Below are positions 35,605 through 48,328 of a stretch of 64,000 bases of DNA, one piece after another. A model generated the notes under the pieces. That model ran no database searches. It was not told the origin of the DNA and was given only the letters and a program-made list of their open reading frames with translations. Numbering within the stretch: position 1 is the first letter of the stretch; the number at the start of each line of letters is the position of its first letter. The stretch is from Nocardioides kongjuensis (GTDB lineage Bacteria; Actinomycetota; Actinomycetes; Propionibacteriales; Nocardioidaceae), in NCBI RefSeq assembly GCF_013409625.1, contig NZ_JACCBF010000001.1:1240001-1304000 (forward strand). The letters are read 5' to 3'. The position numbers were made by a program, and so were the translations under genes.

Positions 35605-36250
35605 GTGAACGACGACGCTGCCCGGGAGGGCGCCCAGCAGATCCGGGTCTACCTGCTCGACGACCACGAGATGATCCGGCGCGGGATCCGTGACCTGCTC
35701 GAGAGCGAGGGCGACATCGTCGTCGTCGGCGAGTCCGACTCCGCCGCGGAGGCGGCGCGCCGGATCCCCGCCCTGCGCCCCGACGTCGCGATCCTCGACG
35801 GCCGGCTGCCCGACGGGTCCGGCATCGACGTGTGCCGCGACGTGCGCTCCCAGGACCCCTCGATCAAGGCGCTCATCCTGACGTCGTACGACGACGACGA
35901 CGCGCTCTTCTCCGCGATCATGGCCGGCGCGGCCGGCTACGTGCTCAAGCAGGTCCGCGGCAACGACCTGCTCGACATCGTCCGGCGCGTGGCCGCCGGC
36001 CAGTCCACCCTCGACCCGTCGGTGACCGCGCAGGTCCTCGACCGGATCCGGTCGGGTCCGCCGGTCAACAAGGAGCTGGAGTCGCTGACGGACCAGGAGG
36101 GACGCATCCTCGACCTGATCGGTCAGGGCATGACCAACCGCCAGATCGCGCGGGAGCTCCACCTCGCCGAGAAGACGGTGAAGAACTACGTGTCCTCGCT
36201 GCTCGCGAAGCTCGGGATGTCCAGCCGCACGCAGGCCGCGATCTTCGCGG

Positions 36251-36276
<26 letters not shown>
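35605..36276 (+). CDS. dosR: DosR/DevR-like response regulator
   Basis: 223 residues from GTG 35605; GTG 35596 in frame is an alternative. The receiver domain has acidic Asp19-Asp20, phosphoacceptor Asp65 in AILDGRLPDG and Lys115 in YVLKQV. The LuxR-type domain LTDQEGRILDLIGQGMTNRQ-IAREL leads to LAEKTVKNYVSSLLAKLGM-SSRTQAA, nearly the same as DosR, including the DNA-contact residues Lys190, Lys193 and Asn194. DosR activates dormancy genes under hypoxia, NO or CO. The sensor kinase is 0.5 kb downstream, and matching boxes lie in front of many genes in this window. Confidence 0.92.
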
Positions 36277-39268
<2,992 letters not shown>

Positions 39269-39277
39269 GGCGGCTCC

Positions 39278-40822
39278 TCAGGACATCACGGCCCCGAACG
39301 CCAGCGCGGCGGTGCCCAGGACGAGGAGGATCCCGACCAGCGGGAGGACGAAGCGCAGGTACTGGTCGTAGCGGACCTTCGCGAGCGCGAGGCCGCCCAT
39401 CACGACCGCCGAGGTCGGGGTGATCAGGTTGACCACGCCCGAGGCGGACTGGAAGGCGGTCACGACGATCGAGCGCTGGACGCCGGCGAAGTCGGCGAGC
39501 GGCGCCAGGATCGGCATGGCCAGGGCGGCGTGCCCGGACGTGGAGGGCACCAGGAATGCAAGCGGGACGTTGATGAGGAACATGACGGCGCCGAAGACGC
39601 CGGACGAGGTGCCGCTGACGGTGTTCTCCATCGCGTGCAGCACCGTGCCGGTGATCTCGGTGTTGTTCATGATCACGGTGACGCCACGGGCGAGCACGAT
39701 GATGAGGCCGACCCCGACGAAGTCGCCGGCACCGCGGGTGAGCGCCTCGCTGACGCCGTGCTCGCCGAGGCCGCCGACCACGCCGACCACGAGGGACATG
39801 ACGAGGAACAGGGCGGCGAGCTCGGGGAAGTACCAGTCGAGCTGCCAGGCGAAGCTGGACGCGTCCGGACCGTGGATGACCTGCGCCCACGGCACGATCG
39901 CGAAGATCATGAAGGCGAACGTCGCCGCGACGATGGCCAGCACGGACTTCTGGCGTCCGGTCAGGTGTGCGACGTCGCGCAGCCCGTGGCCGCGCAGCTC
40001 GTCGTCGCCGACGACCGGGCCGACCAGCGAGCGGGACGGGTCCGCCTTGACCCGGCGCGCGTAGCGGGTGACCCACCACACGGCCACCGGCACCAGCACG
40101 AGGTACATCAGGAACCGGTAGCCGATGCCGTCGCCGATCGAGATGTCCGCGGCATCGGAGGCGACGCCGGTCGCGAACGGGTTGACGGTCGAGGCGAGCA
40201 CACCGATGCCCGCGCCCACCAAGATGGTGGCCGCGGCGACCATCCGGTCATAGCCCAGCGCGAGCATCAACGGGATGAGGAGCGCGTAGAAGCCGAGGGT
40301 CTCCTCGGCCATGCCCTCGGTGGTGCCACCGATCGAGAAGAGGATCATCAGCACCGCGATGAGCGCGGTTCCGCGCCCGCTCATCCGCTGGGCCACCCGG
40401 GCGACGCCGTCGTCGATCGCGCCCGTGCGCATGGCCATGGTGATGAAGATGCCGATCGCCAGCACGAAGAGGAAGACGCCGGCGGCACCGTAGAGCTCGC
40501 CGGACTCGTACGGCCCGATCTTCCCGTCGGAGTTGAGGATGCCGTACAGCCCGTTGACCGGCGCCATGAAGAGGTCCATGAGCCGGTCGCCGAAGGACAG
40601 CCCGCTGTCCGAGGCGGCGTAGCTCCCGGGGATGGGACGGCCGCTGTCGGCGTCGGTCTGGTAGGTGCCGGACGGGATGACGAAGGCGAGCAGCCACACC
40701 GCGATCGTGACGCCGAACAGGACGGCGAAAGCGCTCGGGAAGTGGAAGCTGCGACGAGCGGGGGCGTCGCCGCCGGCGGGTGGTGGAGCGCTCGGTCGGT
40801 CGGCTCGGTGGGTCGTGCTCAT
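39278..40822 (-). CDS. YfcC-family transporter (probable arginine/ornithine or C4/amino-acid carrier)
   Basis: 514 residues from ATG 40822, with AGGAGGT upstream. Twelve or so membrane segments; the conserved tract ILFSIGGTTEGMAEETLGFYALLIP and PSTSGHAALAMPILAPLADFAGVQRSIVV match the YfcC/ArcD2-type carriers of the IT superfamily. Divergent from arcA-arcB-arcC across a 158-base promoter region, it is well placed to act as the arginine/ornithine antiporter of the deiminase pathway, a role known for YfcC-type carriers in several bacteria. Substrate is inferred from context. Confidence 0.82.
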   Translation of the reverse strand: MSTTHRADRPSAPPPAGGDAPARRSFHFPSAFAVLFGVTIAVWLLAFVIPSGTYQTDADSGRPIPGSYAASDSGLSFGDRLMDLFMAPVNGLYGILNSDGKIGPYESGELYGAAGVFLFVLAIGIFITMAMRTGAIDDGVARVAQRMSGRGTALIAVLMILFSIGGTTEGMAEETLGFYALLIPLMLALGYDRMVAAATILVGAGIGVLASTVNPFATGVASDAADISIGDGIGYRFLMYLVLVPVAVWWVTRYARRVKADPSRSLVGPVVGDDELRGHGLRDVAHLTGRQKSVLAIVAATFAFMIFAIVPWAQVIHGPDASSFAWQLDWYFPELAALFLVMSLVVGVVGGLGEHGVSEALTRGAGDFVGVGLIIVLARGVTVIMNNTEITGTVLHAMENTVSGTSSGVFGAVMFLINVPLAFLVPSTSGHAALAMPILAPLADFAGVQRSIVVTAFQSASGVVNLITPTSAVVMGGLALAKVRYDQYLRFVLPLVGILLVLGTAALAFGAVMS

Positions 40823-40908
40823 CGTGGGTACCTCCTGTGGATGCCGTGTCCGTACCACGCAATCACCGCCGCACCGGCGCCGAGATCGGTCGATGTGCCC
40901 CAGGCCTC

Positions 40909-40923
40909 GGGACCTAGGACCCC
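40909..40923. promoter_or_regulatory. DosR-like motif in the divergent YfcC-arcA promoter
   Basis: GGGACCTAGGACCCC, with near-symmetric halves around CCTAGG. It lies 58 bases before arcA and 87 before the antiporter gene and may control both. Confidence 0.6.
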
Positions 40924-40980
40924 TCCGCACGGGCGCCGCGCCACGCAGGATCGGCTCCAGGAAACGAGAGAGGAAGCTCC

Positions 40981-42204
40981 ATGAACCTGCACGTCGACTC
41001 CGAGGTGGGCGCGCTGCGCCAGGCGATCCTGCACCGGCCCGGGCTCGAGCTGATGCGCCTGACGCCGACCAACAAGGACGCCTACCTGTTCGACGACGTG
41101 CTGTGGGTCAAGCGCGCCAAGCAGGAGCACGACGCGTTCGCGGAGGTGCTGCGCGACCAGGGTGTCGTCGTGCACCTGCTCGACCGGCTGCTCGCCGAGA
41201 CGATGGAGATCCCGGAGGCGCGGCGACACGTCCTCGACCTCACCTTCGACGAGAGGGTCTACGGGCCGCTCGCGGCCGACGCGCTGCACAACCTCGGCAG
41301 CGCGCTCGGCGCGGAGGAGCTCGCGACGCTGCTCATCGGGGGACTCACCAAGCGAGAGCTGCTCGAGCACATCGAGGAGCCGCGGTCGGTCGTGGTCCAG
41401 ACCATGGCGCCCGACGACTTCGTCGTCGCGCCGCTCCCCAACCACCTGTTCACCCGCGACACCTCGGCATGGGTCTACGACGGGGTCTCGGTCAACGCCA
41501 TGCGCAAGCGGGCCCGGACCCGCGAGACGGTCCACTACGAGGCGATCTACCGCTGGCACCCGGCCTTCGCCAGGGCCGGCTTCCGGTGGTGGGCCGACGG
41601 CACGGCCGGGGCTCCGGCGACGACCGAGGGCGGTGACATGCTGGTCCTGGGTCGCGGCTCGGTCCTGGTCGGCATGAGTGAGCGGACCACGCCCCAGGGC
41701 GTCGAGCGGATGGCGCGGCGGATCTTCGACGCCGGCAGCGCGCGGCGGATCGTGGCGCTCGCGATGCCGCAGAAGCGTGCCTTCATGCATCTCGACACGG
41801 TGATGACGATGGTCGACGAGGAGACGTTCACCCAGTACGCCGGGCTCGGCGCGCTGCCGGCGTACACGATCGAGCCGGGCGACACCGACAAGGAGCTCGC
41901 GGTGACGGCCCACGCTCCCGAGGAGATGCACTCCGCGATCGCCGCGGCCCTCGGGCTGAGCCGGATCCGGGTGCTCACCCCGACCCAGGACGTGCGCTCG
42001 GCCGAGCGGGAGCAGTGGGACGACGGGTGCAACGTGCTCGCGGTCCGCCCCGGCGTGGTCGTCGCCTACGAGCGCAACGTCACCACGAACACGCACCTGC
42101 GCAAGAGCGGCATCGAGGTGATCACGATCGAGGGCAGCGAGCTGGGTCGCGGCCGGGGCGGTCCGCGGTGCATGACCTGCCCGATCGAGCGTGACGGGAT
42201 CTGA
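40981..42204 (+). CDS. arcA: Arginine deiminase
   Basis: 407 residues from ATG 40981, with AGAGAGGAAG upstream. Family motifs are [51 protein letters not shown] and the C-terminal [16 protein letters not shown] with catalytic Cys397. It hydrolyses arginine to citrulline and ammonia, the first step of anaerobic ATP production by the deiminase pathway. Four base pairs separate its stop from the arcB start; the operon continues with arcC. Confidence 0.96.
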   Translation: MNLHVDSEVGALRQAILHRPGLELMRLTPTNKDAYLFDDVLWVKRAKQEHDAFAEVLRDQGVVVHLLDRLLAETMEIPEARRHVLDLTFDERVYGPLAADALHNLGSALGAEELATLLIGGLTKRELLEHIEEPRSVVVQTMAPDDFVVAPLPNHLFTRDTSAWVYDGVSVNAMRKRARTRETVHYEAIYRWHPAFARAGFRWWADGTAGAPATTEGGDMLVLGRGSVLVGMSERTTPQGVERMARRIFDAGSARRIVALAMPQKRAFMHLDTVMTMVDEETFTQYAGLGALPAYTIEPGDTDKELAVTAHAPEEMHSAIAAALGLSRIRVLTPTQDVRSAEREQWDDGCNVLAVRPGVVVAYERNVTTNTHLRKSGIEVITIEGSELGRGRGGPRCMTCPIERDGI

Positions 42205-42208
42205 GCAG

Positions 42209-43210
42209 ATGGGATCTCCGCTGCGCAACCGGTCCTTCCTCAAGGAGCTGGACCTGACCCCGGACGAGTGGCACTACCTCCTCGACCTCTCGGCGACCCT
42301 GAAGGCGGCCAAACGGGCCGGGACCGAGCAGCCGCGCCTGACCGGCAAGAACATCGCGCTGATCTTCGAGAAGACCTCGACCCGGACCCGGTGCGCCTTC
42401 GAGGTCGCCGCTCGCGACCAGGGCGCCGGCGTGACCTACCTCGACCCGTCGGGCTCGCAGATCGGCCACAAGGAGTCGATGGCTGACACCGCCCGCGTCC
42501 TCGGGCGGATGTACGACGGCATCGAGTACCGCGGCTCGCGGCAGGCCGACGTCGAGGTGCTCGCCGAGCGGTCCGGCGTCCCCGTCTGGAACGGTCTGAC
42601 CGACGAGTGGCACCCGACCCAGACGCTGTGCGACATGCTGACGATGCGCGAGCACGCCGGGAAGCCGGACCACGAGATCGCCTTCGCCTACCTCGGCGAC
42701 GCCCGGAACAACGTGGGGAACTCGCTGCTCGTCGCGGGCGCGATGATGGGCATGGACGTCCGCGTCGTGGCGCCGCGCGCACTGTGGCCCTCGGACGACG
42801 TCGTGGCCCGGGCACGCAGCCTCGCGGAGCAGACGGGCGCGCGGCTGAACCTGACCGAGGACGTCGCGCAGGGCGTTGCCGGTGTCGACTTCCTCTACAC
42901 CGACGTGTGGCTCTCGATGGGTGAGCCGAAGGAGCGCTGGCCCGAGCGGATCGCGCTGCTGCGCGACTACCGGGTCGACGCCGAGGTCGTGAAGGCCACC
43001 GGCAACAGCACGGTCCGGTTCATGCACTGCCTGCCCGCGTTCCACGACCGGCACACGACGGTCGGCGAGGAGATCTTCCAGCAGACCGGGCTGAGCGCGC
43101 TCGAGGTCACCGACGAGGTCTTCGAGTCGCAGCACTCCATCGTGTTCGACCAGGCGGAGAACCGGATGCACACCATCAAGGCCGTCCTCGTCGCGACGCT
43201 GGGGGACTGA
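42209..43210 (+). CDS. arcB: Ornithine carbamoyltransferase (catabolic)
   Basis: 333 residues; ATG 42209 is preferred over GTG 42191, which lies inside arcA. The carbamoyl-phosphate motif STRTR is at 57-61, [15 protein letters not shown] follows, and HCLP at 273-276 binds ornithine. In this operon it runs in the catabolic direction, splitting citrulline into ornithine and carbamoyl phosphate. An anabolic ArgF cannot be excluded by sequence, but the neighbours make arcB far more likely. Confidence 0.94.
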   Translation: MGSPLRNRSFLKELDLTPDEWHYLLDLSATLKAAKRAGTEQPRLTGKNIALIFEKTSTRTRCAFEVAARDQGAGVTYLDPSGSQIGHKESMADTARVLGRMYDGIEYRGSRQADVEVLAERSGVPVWNGLTDEWHPTQTLCDMLTMREHAGKPDHEIAFAYLGDARNNVGNSLLVAGAMMGMDVRVVAPRALWPSDDVVARARSLAEQTGARLNLTEDVAQGVAGVDFLYTDVWLSMGEPKERWPERIALLRDYRVDAEVVKATGNSTVRFMHCLPAFHDRHTTVGEEIFQQTGLSALEVTDEVFESQHSIVFDQAENRMHTIKAVLVATLGD

Positions 43211-43211
43211 G

Positions 43212-44162
43212 GTGCGCATCGTGGTCGCCCTCGGCGGCAACGCCCTGCTGACCAGGGGAGAGCGGCCCGACGCAGACGTCCAGGAGGCCAACGTACGCCG
43301 GGCGGTCGCCGCCCTGGCACCCCTCGCCGCCCGGCACGAGCTGGTGATCACGCACGGCAACGGTCCACAGGTCGGGGTCCTCGCCCTGCAGAGCGCCTCC
43401 GACCCACGCCTGACCACGCCGTACCCCTTCGACGTGCTCGGCGCCCAGACCCAGGGGATGATCGGGTACTGGCTGCTCCAGGCGCTGCAGAACCGCCTGC
43501 CCGGACGACAGGTCGCGGCGATCGTCAACCAGACCCTGGTGTCCGCGGCGGACCCCGCGTTCGACCAGCCCACCAAGTTCGTGGGCGAGGTCTATCCCGA
43601 GGCCGAGGCACGGCGCCTGGCCTCCGAGCGTGGCTGGACGGTGCGCCCCGACGGCGCCGGGTGGCGCCGGGTGGTCGGCTCGCCACGGCCCGAGCGGGTG
43701 GTGGAGACGCCGCTCATCCGCGCGCTGCTGCGCCTCGGTGCCGTGGTGGTGTGCGCCGGCGGCGGTGGCGTGCCCGTCGTGCGCGACGAGGTCGGTGAGC
43801 TCCAGGGGGTCGAGGCCGTCGTCGACAAGGACCTCACCAGCGCCGTGCTGGCCGAGGCGCTGGACGCGGACGCGCTGCTCGTCCTCACCGACGTGCCGGC
43901 CGTGATGCGCGGATTCGGCACGCCGAACCAGGCCGCGATCCACCGGGAGACCCCCGCCGGCCTTCGCCAGCTCGACCTGCCTGCTGGGTCGATGGGCCCG
44001 AAGGTCGAGGCCGTGTGCCGGTTCGTGGAGCTCACCGGGGGCATGGCGGCCATCGGTGCGCTCGAGAACGTGGCGGCGATCCTCGACGGGACCTCGGGCA
44101 CCGTCGTGACGCCGTCGGGTCGCTACGAGGGACCGGTGCCGGCACCGGGAGCGGCACCGTGA
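43212..44162 (+). CDS. arcC: Carbamate kinase
   Basis: 316 residues from GTG 43212, one base after the arcB stop. RIVVALGGNALLTRGE, HELVITHGNGPQVGVLALQ, DVLGAQTQGMIGYWLLQAL and VVDKDLTSAVLAEAL are typical. It makes ATP from carbamoyl phosphate and ADP, the energy-yielding step of the pathway. Its stop overlaps the following P-type ATPase start (GTGA), tying ATP production to ion transport in one operon. Confidence 0.95.
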   Translation: MRIVVALGGNALLTRGERPDADVQEANVRRAVAALAPLAARHELVITHGNGPQVGVLALQSASDPRLTTPYPFDVLGAQTQGMIGYWLLQALQNRLPGRQVAAIVNQTLVSAADPAFDQPTKFVGEVYPEAEARRLASERGWTVRPDGAGWRRVVGSPRPERVVETPLIRALLRLGAVVVCAGGGGVPVVRDEVGELQGVEAVVDKDLTSAVLAEALDADALLVLTDVPAVMRGFGTPNQAAIHRETPAGLRQLDLPAGSMGPKVEAVCRFVELTGGMAAIGALENVAAILDGTSGTVVTPSGRYEGPVPAPGAAP

Positions 44163-46795
44163 GTGGCTCGGTCCACACCGTGTCGCTCGGTGGTGGCCTC
44201 GTGGCAGGGCTCGACGAGGAGCAGGTCGAGGAGAGCCGTCGTGTGCACGGCGCGAACGTCGTACCTCCTGCTCGACGCAAGCCCACGTGGCGGCTGCTCG
44301 CCGACCAGATGACCCACCTGCTCGCGGTCCTGCTCTGGGTCGCGGCCGGGCTCGCCGTGATCGCGGGAATGCCGGAGCTGGGCGTGGCGATCTCACTGAT
44401 CGTCGTGCTGAACGCGCTGTTCGCCTTCTGGCAGGAGTTCCACGCCGACCGGTCGACCGAGCGCCTGCGCGCGCTGCTCCCGACGCGGGCGCTGGTCGTG
44501 CGGTCAGGTCACCAGGTGGCACTCGACGTCGGCCAGCTCGTGGTCGACGACATCGTGCTGGTCGAGGCCGGCGACCGGGTCGGGGCCGACCTCCAGGTGG
44601 TCTCGGCCGAAGGGCTGGCACTCGACGAGTCGCTGCTGACGGGGGAGAGCGCCGCGGTCCCGCACGAGGCCGGGGACACGCTCATGTCGGGCACCTTCGT
44701 CACGCAGGGGCGGGCCCGGACCCGGGTGGTGGCGGTCGGTCCCGAGACCACGCTCGCGGGGATCTCCCGGCTCTCGGAGACGGCCCATCGTCCGCCGAGC
44801 CCGCTCACCGTGCAGCTGCGCAAGGTCGTGCGGGTGGTGGCGGTCGTGGCGTTCACCGTGGGCATCGGGCTCGGCCTCGGCTCCCTCGCCCTCGGACTGG
44901 ACGCCACCCAGGCGTTCCTGTTCGGCGTCGGAGTCTCGGTCGCGCTCGTTCCGGAGGGGCTGCTGCCGACCGTCACCCTGTCGCTGGCGCGCGGCGCCCA
45001 GCGGATGGCCGGCGAGCGGGCGCTGGTGCGGCGCCTCGACGCGGTGGAGACACTGGGTGCCACCACCTTCATCTGCACCGACAAGACCGGCACCATCACC
45101 CAGAACCGGATGAACGTCGTCACGGTGGTCACGCCGTCCGGGCGCCACGACGTCGCAGGCATCGGCTATGCACCGACCGCAGCAGTGACCGGGACCGGCG
45201 ACCCGAGCGAGCTGCGGCAGGCCGCCCTCTCGGCCCTGCGGTGCGTGACGGGCCGGGTCCGGGAGAAGGACGGTGCCTGGTCCCCGCTCGGCGACCCGAT
45301 GGAGGCGGCGTTGCACGCCCTGGCCCTCCGGGTCGGCTCCCCGGTGGAGGACGTGGTCGTCCGACGCCCCTACACAGCCGAGCGGATGGTGAGCTCGGCG
45401 TGGTACGACGGACAGGTCTCCGTCCTCGGGGCGCCGGAAGCAGTGCTGACGCGCTGCCGGGACGTTCCGCCGGGCATCCGTGCGGCCCTCGTCGAGCTCA
45501 CCGACGTCGGCCTGCGCGTCCTCGCCGTCGCCGGTCGCACCAGTGCCGAGGACGCCGGGGAGGCCGACGAGCACGACCTGACGTTCCACGGGCTGCTCGG
45601 CCTCCAGGACCCGCCGCGTCCCGACGTCGCCCAGGCTCTCGGGCAGTGCCGTCGCGCGGGGATCCGGGTCGCCATGCTCACCGGCGACCACCCGCGCACG
45701 GCGCAGGCGATCGCGCGCCAGGTCGGCCTGCTGCACGACGGCGGGGTGGTCGTCGAGGGCAAGGACCTGCCTGCGGACGACCGCGAGCTCGCCGTCCTGC
45801 TCGACACGGACCGGGGTGCGGTGGTCGCCCGCGTGGCGCCCGCCGACAAGCTCAGGATCGCCCGCGCGCTGCGGGGCCACGGGCACGTGGTCGCGATGAC
45901 CGGCGACGGTGTCAACGACGCCCCGGCACTGCGCACCGCGGACGTCGGCGTCGCGATGGGAGCCAGCGGCAGTGACGTGGCACGCGAGGCGTCCGACCTG
46001 GTGCTCCTCGACGACCACTTCGCGACCATCGTCAGCGCCGTGGAGCTCGGCCGCGCGACGACGCAGAACGTGCGCCGCTTCCTCACCTTCCACCTGACCG
46101 ACAACGTCGCCGAGCTGGCGCCGTTCGCCGCCTGGGCCCTGAGCGGCGGCAGCTTCCCCCTCGCCATCGGCGTGCTCCAGGTCTTGGCGCTCGACATCGG
46201 CACGGACATGCTGCCGGCCCTCGCACTGGGGGCCGAGCCGGGGCGGGCCGACGTGATGCGCGGACGTCGTCGCCGCACGCTGATCGACCGCGCCCTGGCG
46301 GTCCGGGCGTTCCTGGTGCTCGGGCTGACGGAGGCGGTCCTCGCACTGACCGCCTTCAGCGTCGTGCTGCTGGCGCACGGCTGGCGGTGGGGGCAGACCC
46401 CGCCGGGACCGACCCTGGCGCTCGCCTCGGGCACCGCCTTCGCGGTGATCGCCGGCACCCAGGTGGCCAACGCCTTCGCCTGCCGAAGCACCCGCCTGCC
46501 CGTGTGGCGCCTCGACCTGCTCGGCAACCGGCTGGTCCTGCTGGCCGTCGGCGCCGAGCTGCTGCTGCTCATGGTCTTCCTCGGTGTCCCACCGGTCGCG
46601 GACCTGCTCGGCGGCAGCTTCCCGGACCCCGGCGGCTGGCTCCTGGTCGTCGCGTCGGCCGGGGCCCTGGTCCTGGTCGACGGCGTGGCCAAGACGCTGC
46701 GTGGGACCAAGGTCCCCGCGGGCACGGGCGCGGCGGCCCTGCCAGGGCCCGGGGCCGGCAGCGAGGCTCGGAGCGACCCCGAGGAGGAACCATGA
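44159..46795 (+). CDS. P-type cation ATPase (CtpF-like, P2 type)
   Basis: 878 residues from GTG 44159, overlapping arcC. Motifs: TGES, the TM4 sequence VALVPEGLLPTVTLSLA (PEGL as in Ca2+/Na+ pumps), phosphorylation site Asp308 in CTDKTGTITQN, and GDGVNDAPALRTADVGVAMG. The N-terminal cation ATPase domain is present. CtpF (Rv1997) of the mycobacterial DosR regulon is a calcium exporter of this type. It is translationally coupled to arcC upstream and to a USP gene downstream. Ion specificity is an inference. Confidence 0.9.
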   Translation: MSGSVHTVSLGGGLVAGLDEEQVEESRRVHGANVVPPARRKPTWRLLADQMTHLLAVLLWVAAGLAVIAGMPELGVAISLIVVLNALFAFWQEFHADRSTERLRALLPTRALVVRSGHQVALDVGQLVVDDIVLVEAGDRVGADLQVVSAEGLALDESLLTGESAAVPHEAGDTLMSGTFVTQGRARTRVVAVGPETTLAGISRLSETAHRPPSPLTVQLRKVVRVVAVVAFTVGIGLGLGSLALGLDATQAFLFGVGVSVALVPEGLLPTVTLSLARGAQRMAGERALVRRLDAVETLGATTFICTDKTGTITQNRMNVVTVVTPSGRHDVAGIGYAPTAAVTGTGDPSELRQAALSALRCVTGRVREKDGAWSPLGDPMEAALHALALRVGSPVEDVVVRRPYTAERMVSSAWYDGQVSVLGAPEAVLTRCRDVPPGIRAALVELTDVGLRVLAVAGRTSAEDAGEADEHDLTFHGLLGLQDPPRPDVAQALGQCRRAGIRVAMLTGDHPRTAQAIARQVGLLHDGGVVVEGKDLPADDRELAVLLDTDRGAVVARVAPADKLRIARALRGHGHVVAMTGDGVNDAPALRTADVGVAMGASGSDVAREASDLVLLDDHFATIVSAVELGRATTQNVRRFLTFHLTDNVAELAPFAAWALSGGSFPLAIGVLQVLALDIGTDMLPALALGAEPGRADVMRGRRRRTLIDRALAVRAFLVLGLTEAVLALTAFSVVLLAHGWRWGQTPPGPTLALASGTAFAVIAGTQVANAFACRSTRLPVWRLDLLGNRLVLLAVGAELLLLMVFLGVPPVADLLGGSFPDPGGWLLVVASAGALVLVDGVAKTLRGTKVPAGTGAAALPGPGAGSEARSDPEEEP
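46703..46716. promoter_or_regulatory. Perfect DosR-like palindrome upstream of USP gene (inside ATPase gene)
   Basis: GGGACCAAGGTCCC has perfect inverted GGGACC halves around AA. It lies within the P-type ATPase gene, 76 bases before the USP start at 46792. It is the best example of the motif in the window. Confidence 0.65.
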
Positions 46796-47721
46796 CCACC
46801 ACCCCGCCACGCCCGGTCGTCGTCGGGCACGACGGCACCTACGCCAGCAGCGGTGCGCTCCGCTACGCGCTCGCCGAGGCACGCCGCAGCGACGTGCCCC
46901 TGCGGATCGTTCATGCCATGCCGCTGCAGACCTCGGCGTTCCTGGACCTCCCGGTCCTCGCGGAGGAGCTGGACGCCGAGCGCCAACAGGTCGAGGCCAC
47001 GGTACGGTCCGAGGTCGCACGGCTGGCCGACGACGTCGAGGTGCAGGTCGTCACCTGCCATGGTGCGCCGGCCTCCGTGCTGCTGGGTGCGGCCGAGGAC
47101 GCCCGCCTCCTCGTGATCGGCCGGGAGCACCGCACCGGACTGCGCCGACTCCTCGGCGGAGCCACCACGGAGGACGTCGCGGCGCACGCCGGTGCGCCGC
47201 TGGTGGTCGTACCCGAGGGCTGGCGTGACGACCAGGTGCCTCGGCAGCGGGTGGTGGTCGCCCTGAAGGCGCCCGCACACAGCACCGAGCTGCTCGGCGC
47301 GGCATTCCGGCGGGCCGAGCAGTCCGGCGCGGCGCTGCGTGTCGTGCACGCGTGGGAGCCCGATGACCGGGTCGTGGGCCACCGCCCGGACGGGTGGACA
47401 CCCCAGGTCCTGCTGGTCGAACGAGCCGTGGCAGCGATCGACGACCTGCTCGGTCCCTGGCGGCGAGCGTTCCCCGGCGTCGTCGTCCACGTCGAGGTCC
47501 ACGTCGCCGACCCGCGCACCGACCTCCTCGAGGAATCGGCCGCGGCTGACCTCGTGGTGCTGCTGCGCGGCGAGGCACCGGTGCTCGGTCCCCACCTCGG
47601 CGGCGTGCTGCGTCCCGTGCTGCACGCCGCGGACTGCCCGGTCCTGCTGGTGCCCGCCACGAAGGCGGAGCTCCCGCCCCTGGACCTCGAGCTGGAGCAC
47701 GCGGGCACCCTGCTGCGATGA
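46792..47721 (+). CDS. Universal stress protein, two UspA domains
   Basis: 309 residues from ATG 46792; GAGGAGGAACC precedes it and the start overlaps the ATPase stop. Domain 1 runs VVVGHDGTYASSGALRYALAEARRS to GAPLVVVPE and has the partly degenerate nucleotide motif GREHRTGLRRLLGGA; domain 2 starts at RVVVALKAPAHSTELLGAAFRRA. It is encoded directly after a P-type ATPase, and a second USP/ATPase pair lies at 60372-63808. It may regulate the pump or respond to the same signal. Confidence 0.92.
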   Translation: MTTTPPRPVVVGHDGTYASSGALRYALAEARRSDVPLRIVHAMPLQTSAFLDLPVLAEELDAERQQVEATVRSEVARLADDVEVQVVTCHGAPASVLLGAAEDARLLVIGREHRTGLRRLLGGATTEDVAAHAGAPLVVVPEGWRDDQVPRQRVVVALKAPAHSTELLGAAFRRAEQSGAALRVVHAWEPDDRVVGHRPDGWTPQVLLVERAVAAIDDLLGPWRRAFPGVVVHVEVHVADPRTDLLEESAAADLVVLLRGEAPVLGPHLGGVLRPVLHAADCPVLLVPATKAELPPLDLELEHAGTLLR

Positions 47722-47933
47722 TCGGGGCGCTCGAGGACTTCTTCGAGGGCGACCGGACGGCGCTGCGCATCCACGCTCGTCTGCTCAGCGAGCTCACCGC
47801 GGTCGGCGGCGTGGAGGTGCGGGTCAGCCGTGCCCAGGTCGCCCACCGCTCCGTGCCCCGGCCGAGGTCGACGACGAGGTCCGGGGCTGGATCCGTCAGG
47901 GCCCGGGACCAGGCTCAGGAGCGCCGGGGCTGA
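47718..47933 (+). pseudogene. Truncated DUF5655-like gene remnant
   Basis: It starts at ATG 47718, overlapping the USP stop (ATGA). The first 45 residues (ALEDFFEGDRTALRIHARLLSELTAVGGVEVRVSRAQVAHRS) look like the start of a DUF5655 domain. The middle of the domain is missing, and a typical C-terminal piece (AEVDDEVRGWIRQ) then appears in a different frame at about 47870-47910. An internal deletion with a frameshift is the simplest reading. The 71-residue open frame is probably non-functional. Confidence 0.5.
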
Positions 47934-48328
47934 GGCCGGCTGAGGTCCCGCCACGCGAGTGGCACGAGGACGGCCAGGGCCGGCACGACCCAGAGGAGGA
48001 ACCCCCAGCCGAAGAGCACCAGCAGCAGGTGGAAGGCGATCACGCCCGCCCAGCCGACCCGGGCCGCGCGACCGCCGACGAGCAGGCACACGCCGAGCGC
48101 GATCTCGCCTGCCATGAGCAGCAGGCCGTAGAGCTCGGGACGCGCCATCACGATGTCGGCCCACCCCTCGCGGACGAACGGCAGGAGAGCGCCGTCGGCG
48201 AACGGCCGGTAGAAGTCCGGGTCCGCCGCGACGATGCCGAGGTGGACGCCCCCGGTGACGAGGAAGAAGCCGCCCACGACGAAGCGTCCGAGGCCGCCCG
48301 CCTCCCCTCGACGTGGTGCCGTCGTCAT
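47915..48328 (-). CDS. DoxX-like small membrane protein
   Basis: 137 residues from ATG 48328, overlapping the next gene upstream. Four membrane segments (FVVGGFFLVTGGVHLGIVAA, LYGLLLMAGEIALGVCLLVGG, WAGVIAFHLLLVLFGWGFLLWVVPALAVLVPL) fit the DoxX/DoxD-like group. Such proteins can accompany thiosulphate oxidation or membrane redox complexes, but this assignment is general. Last gene of a three-gene minus-strand unit with chained overlaps. Confidence 0.7.
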   Translation of the reverse strand: MTTAPRRGEAGGLGRFVVGGFFLVTGGVHLGIVAADPDFYRPFADGALLPFVREGWADIVMARPELYGLLLMAGEIALGVCLLVGGRAARVGWAGVIAFHLLLVLFGWGFLLWVVPALAVLVPLAWRDLSRPQPRRS

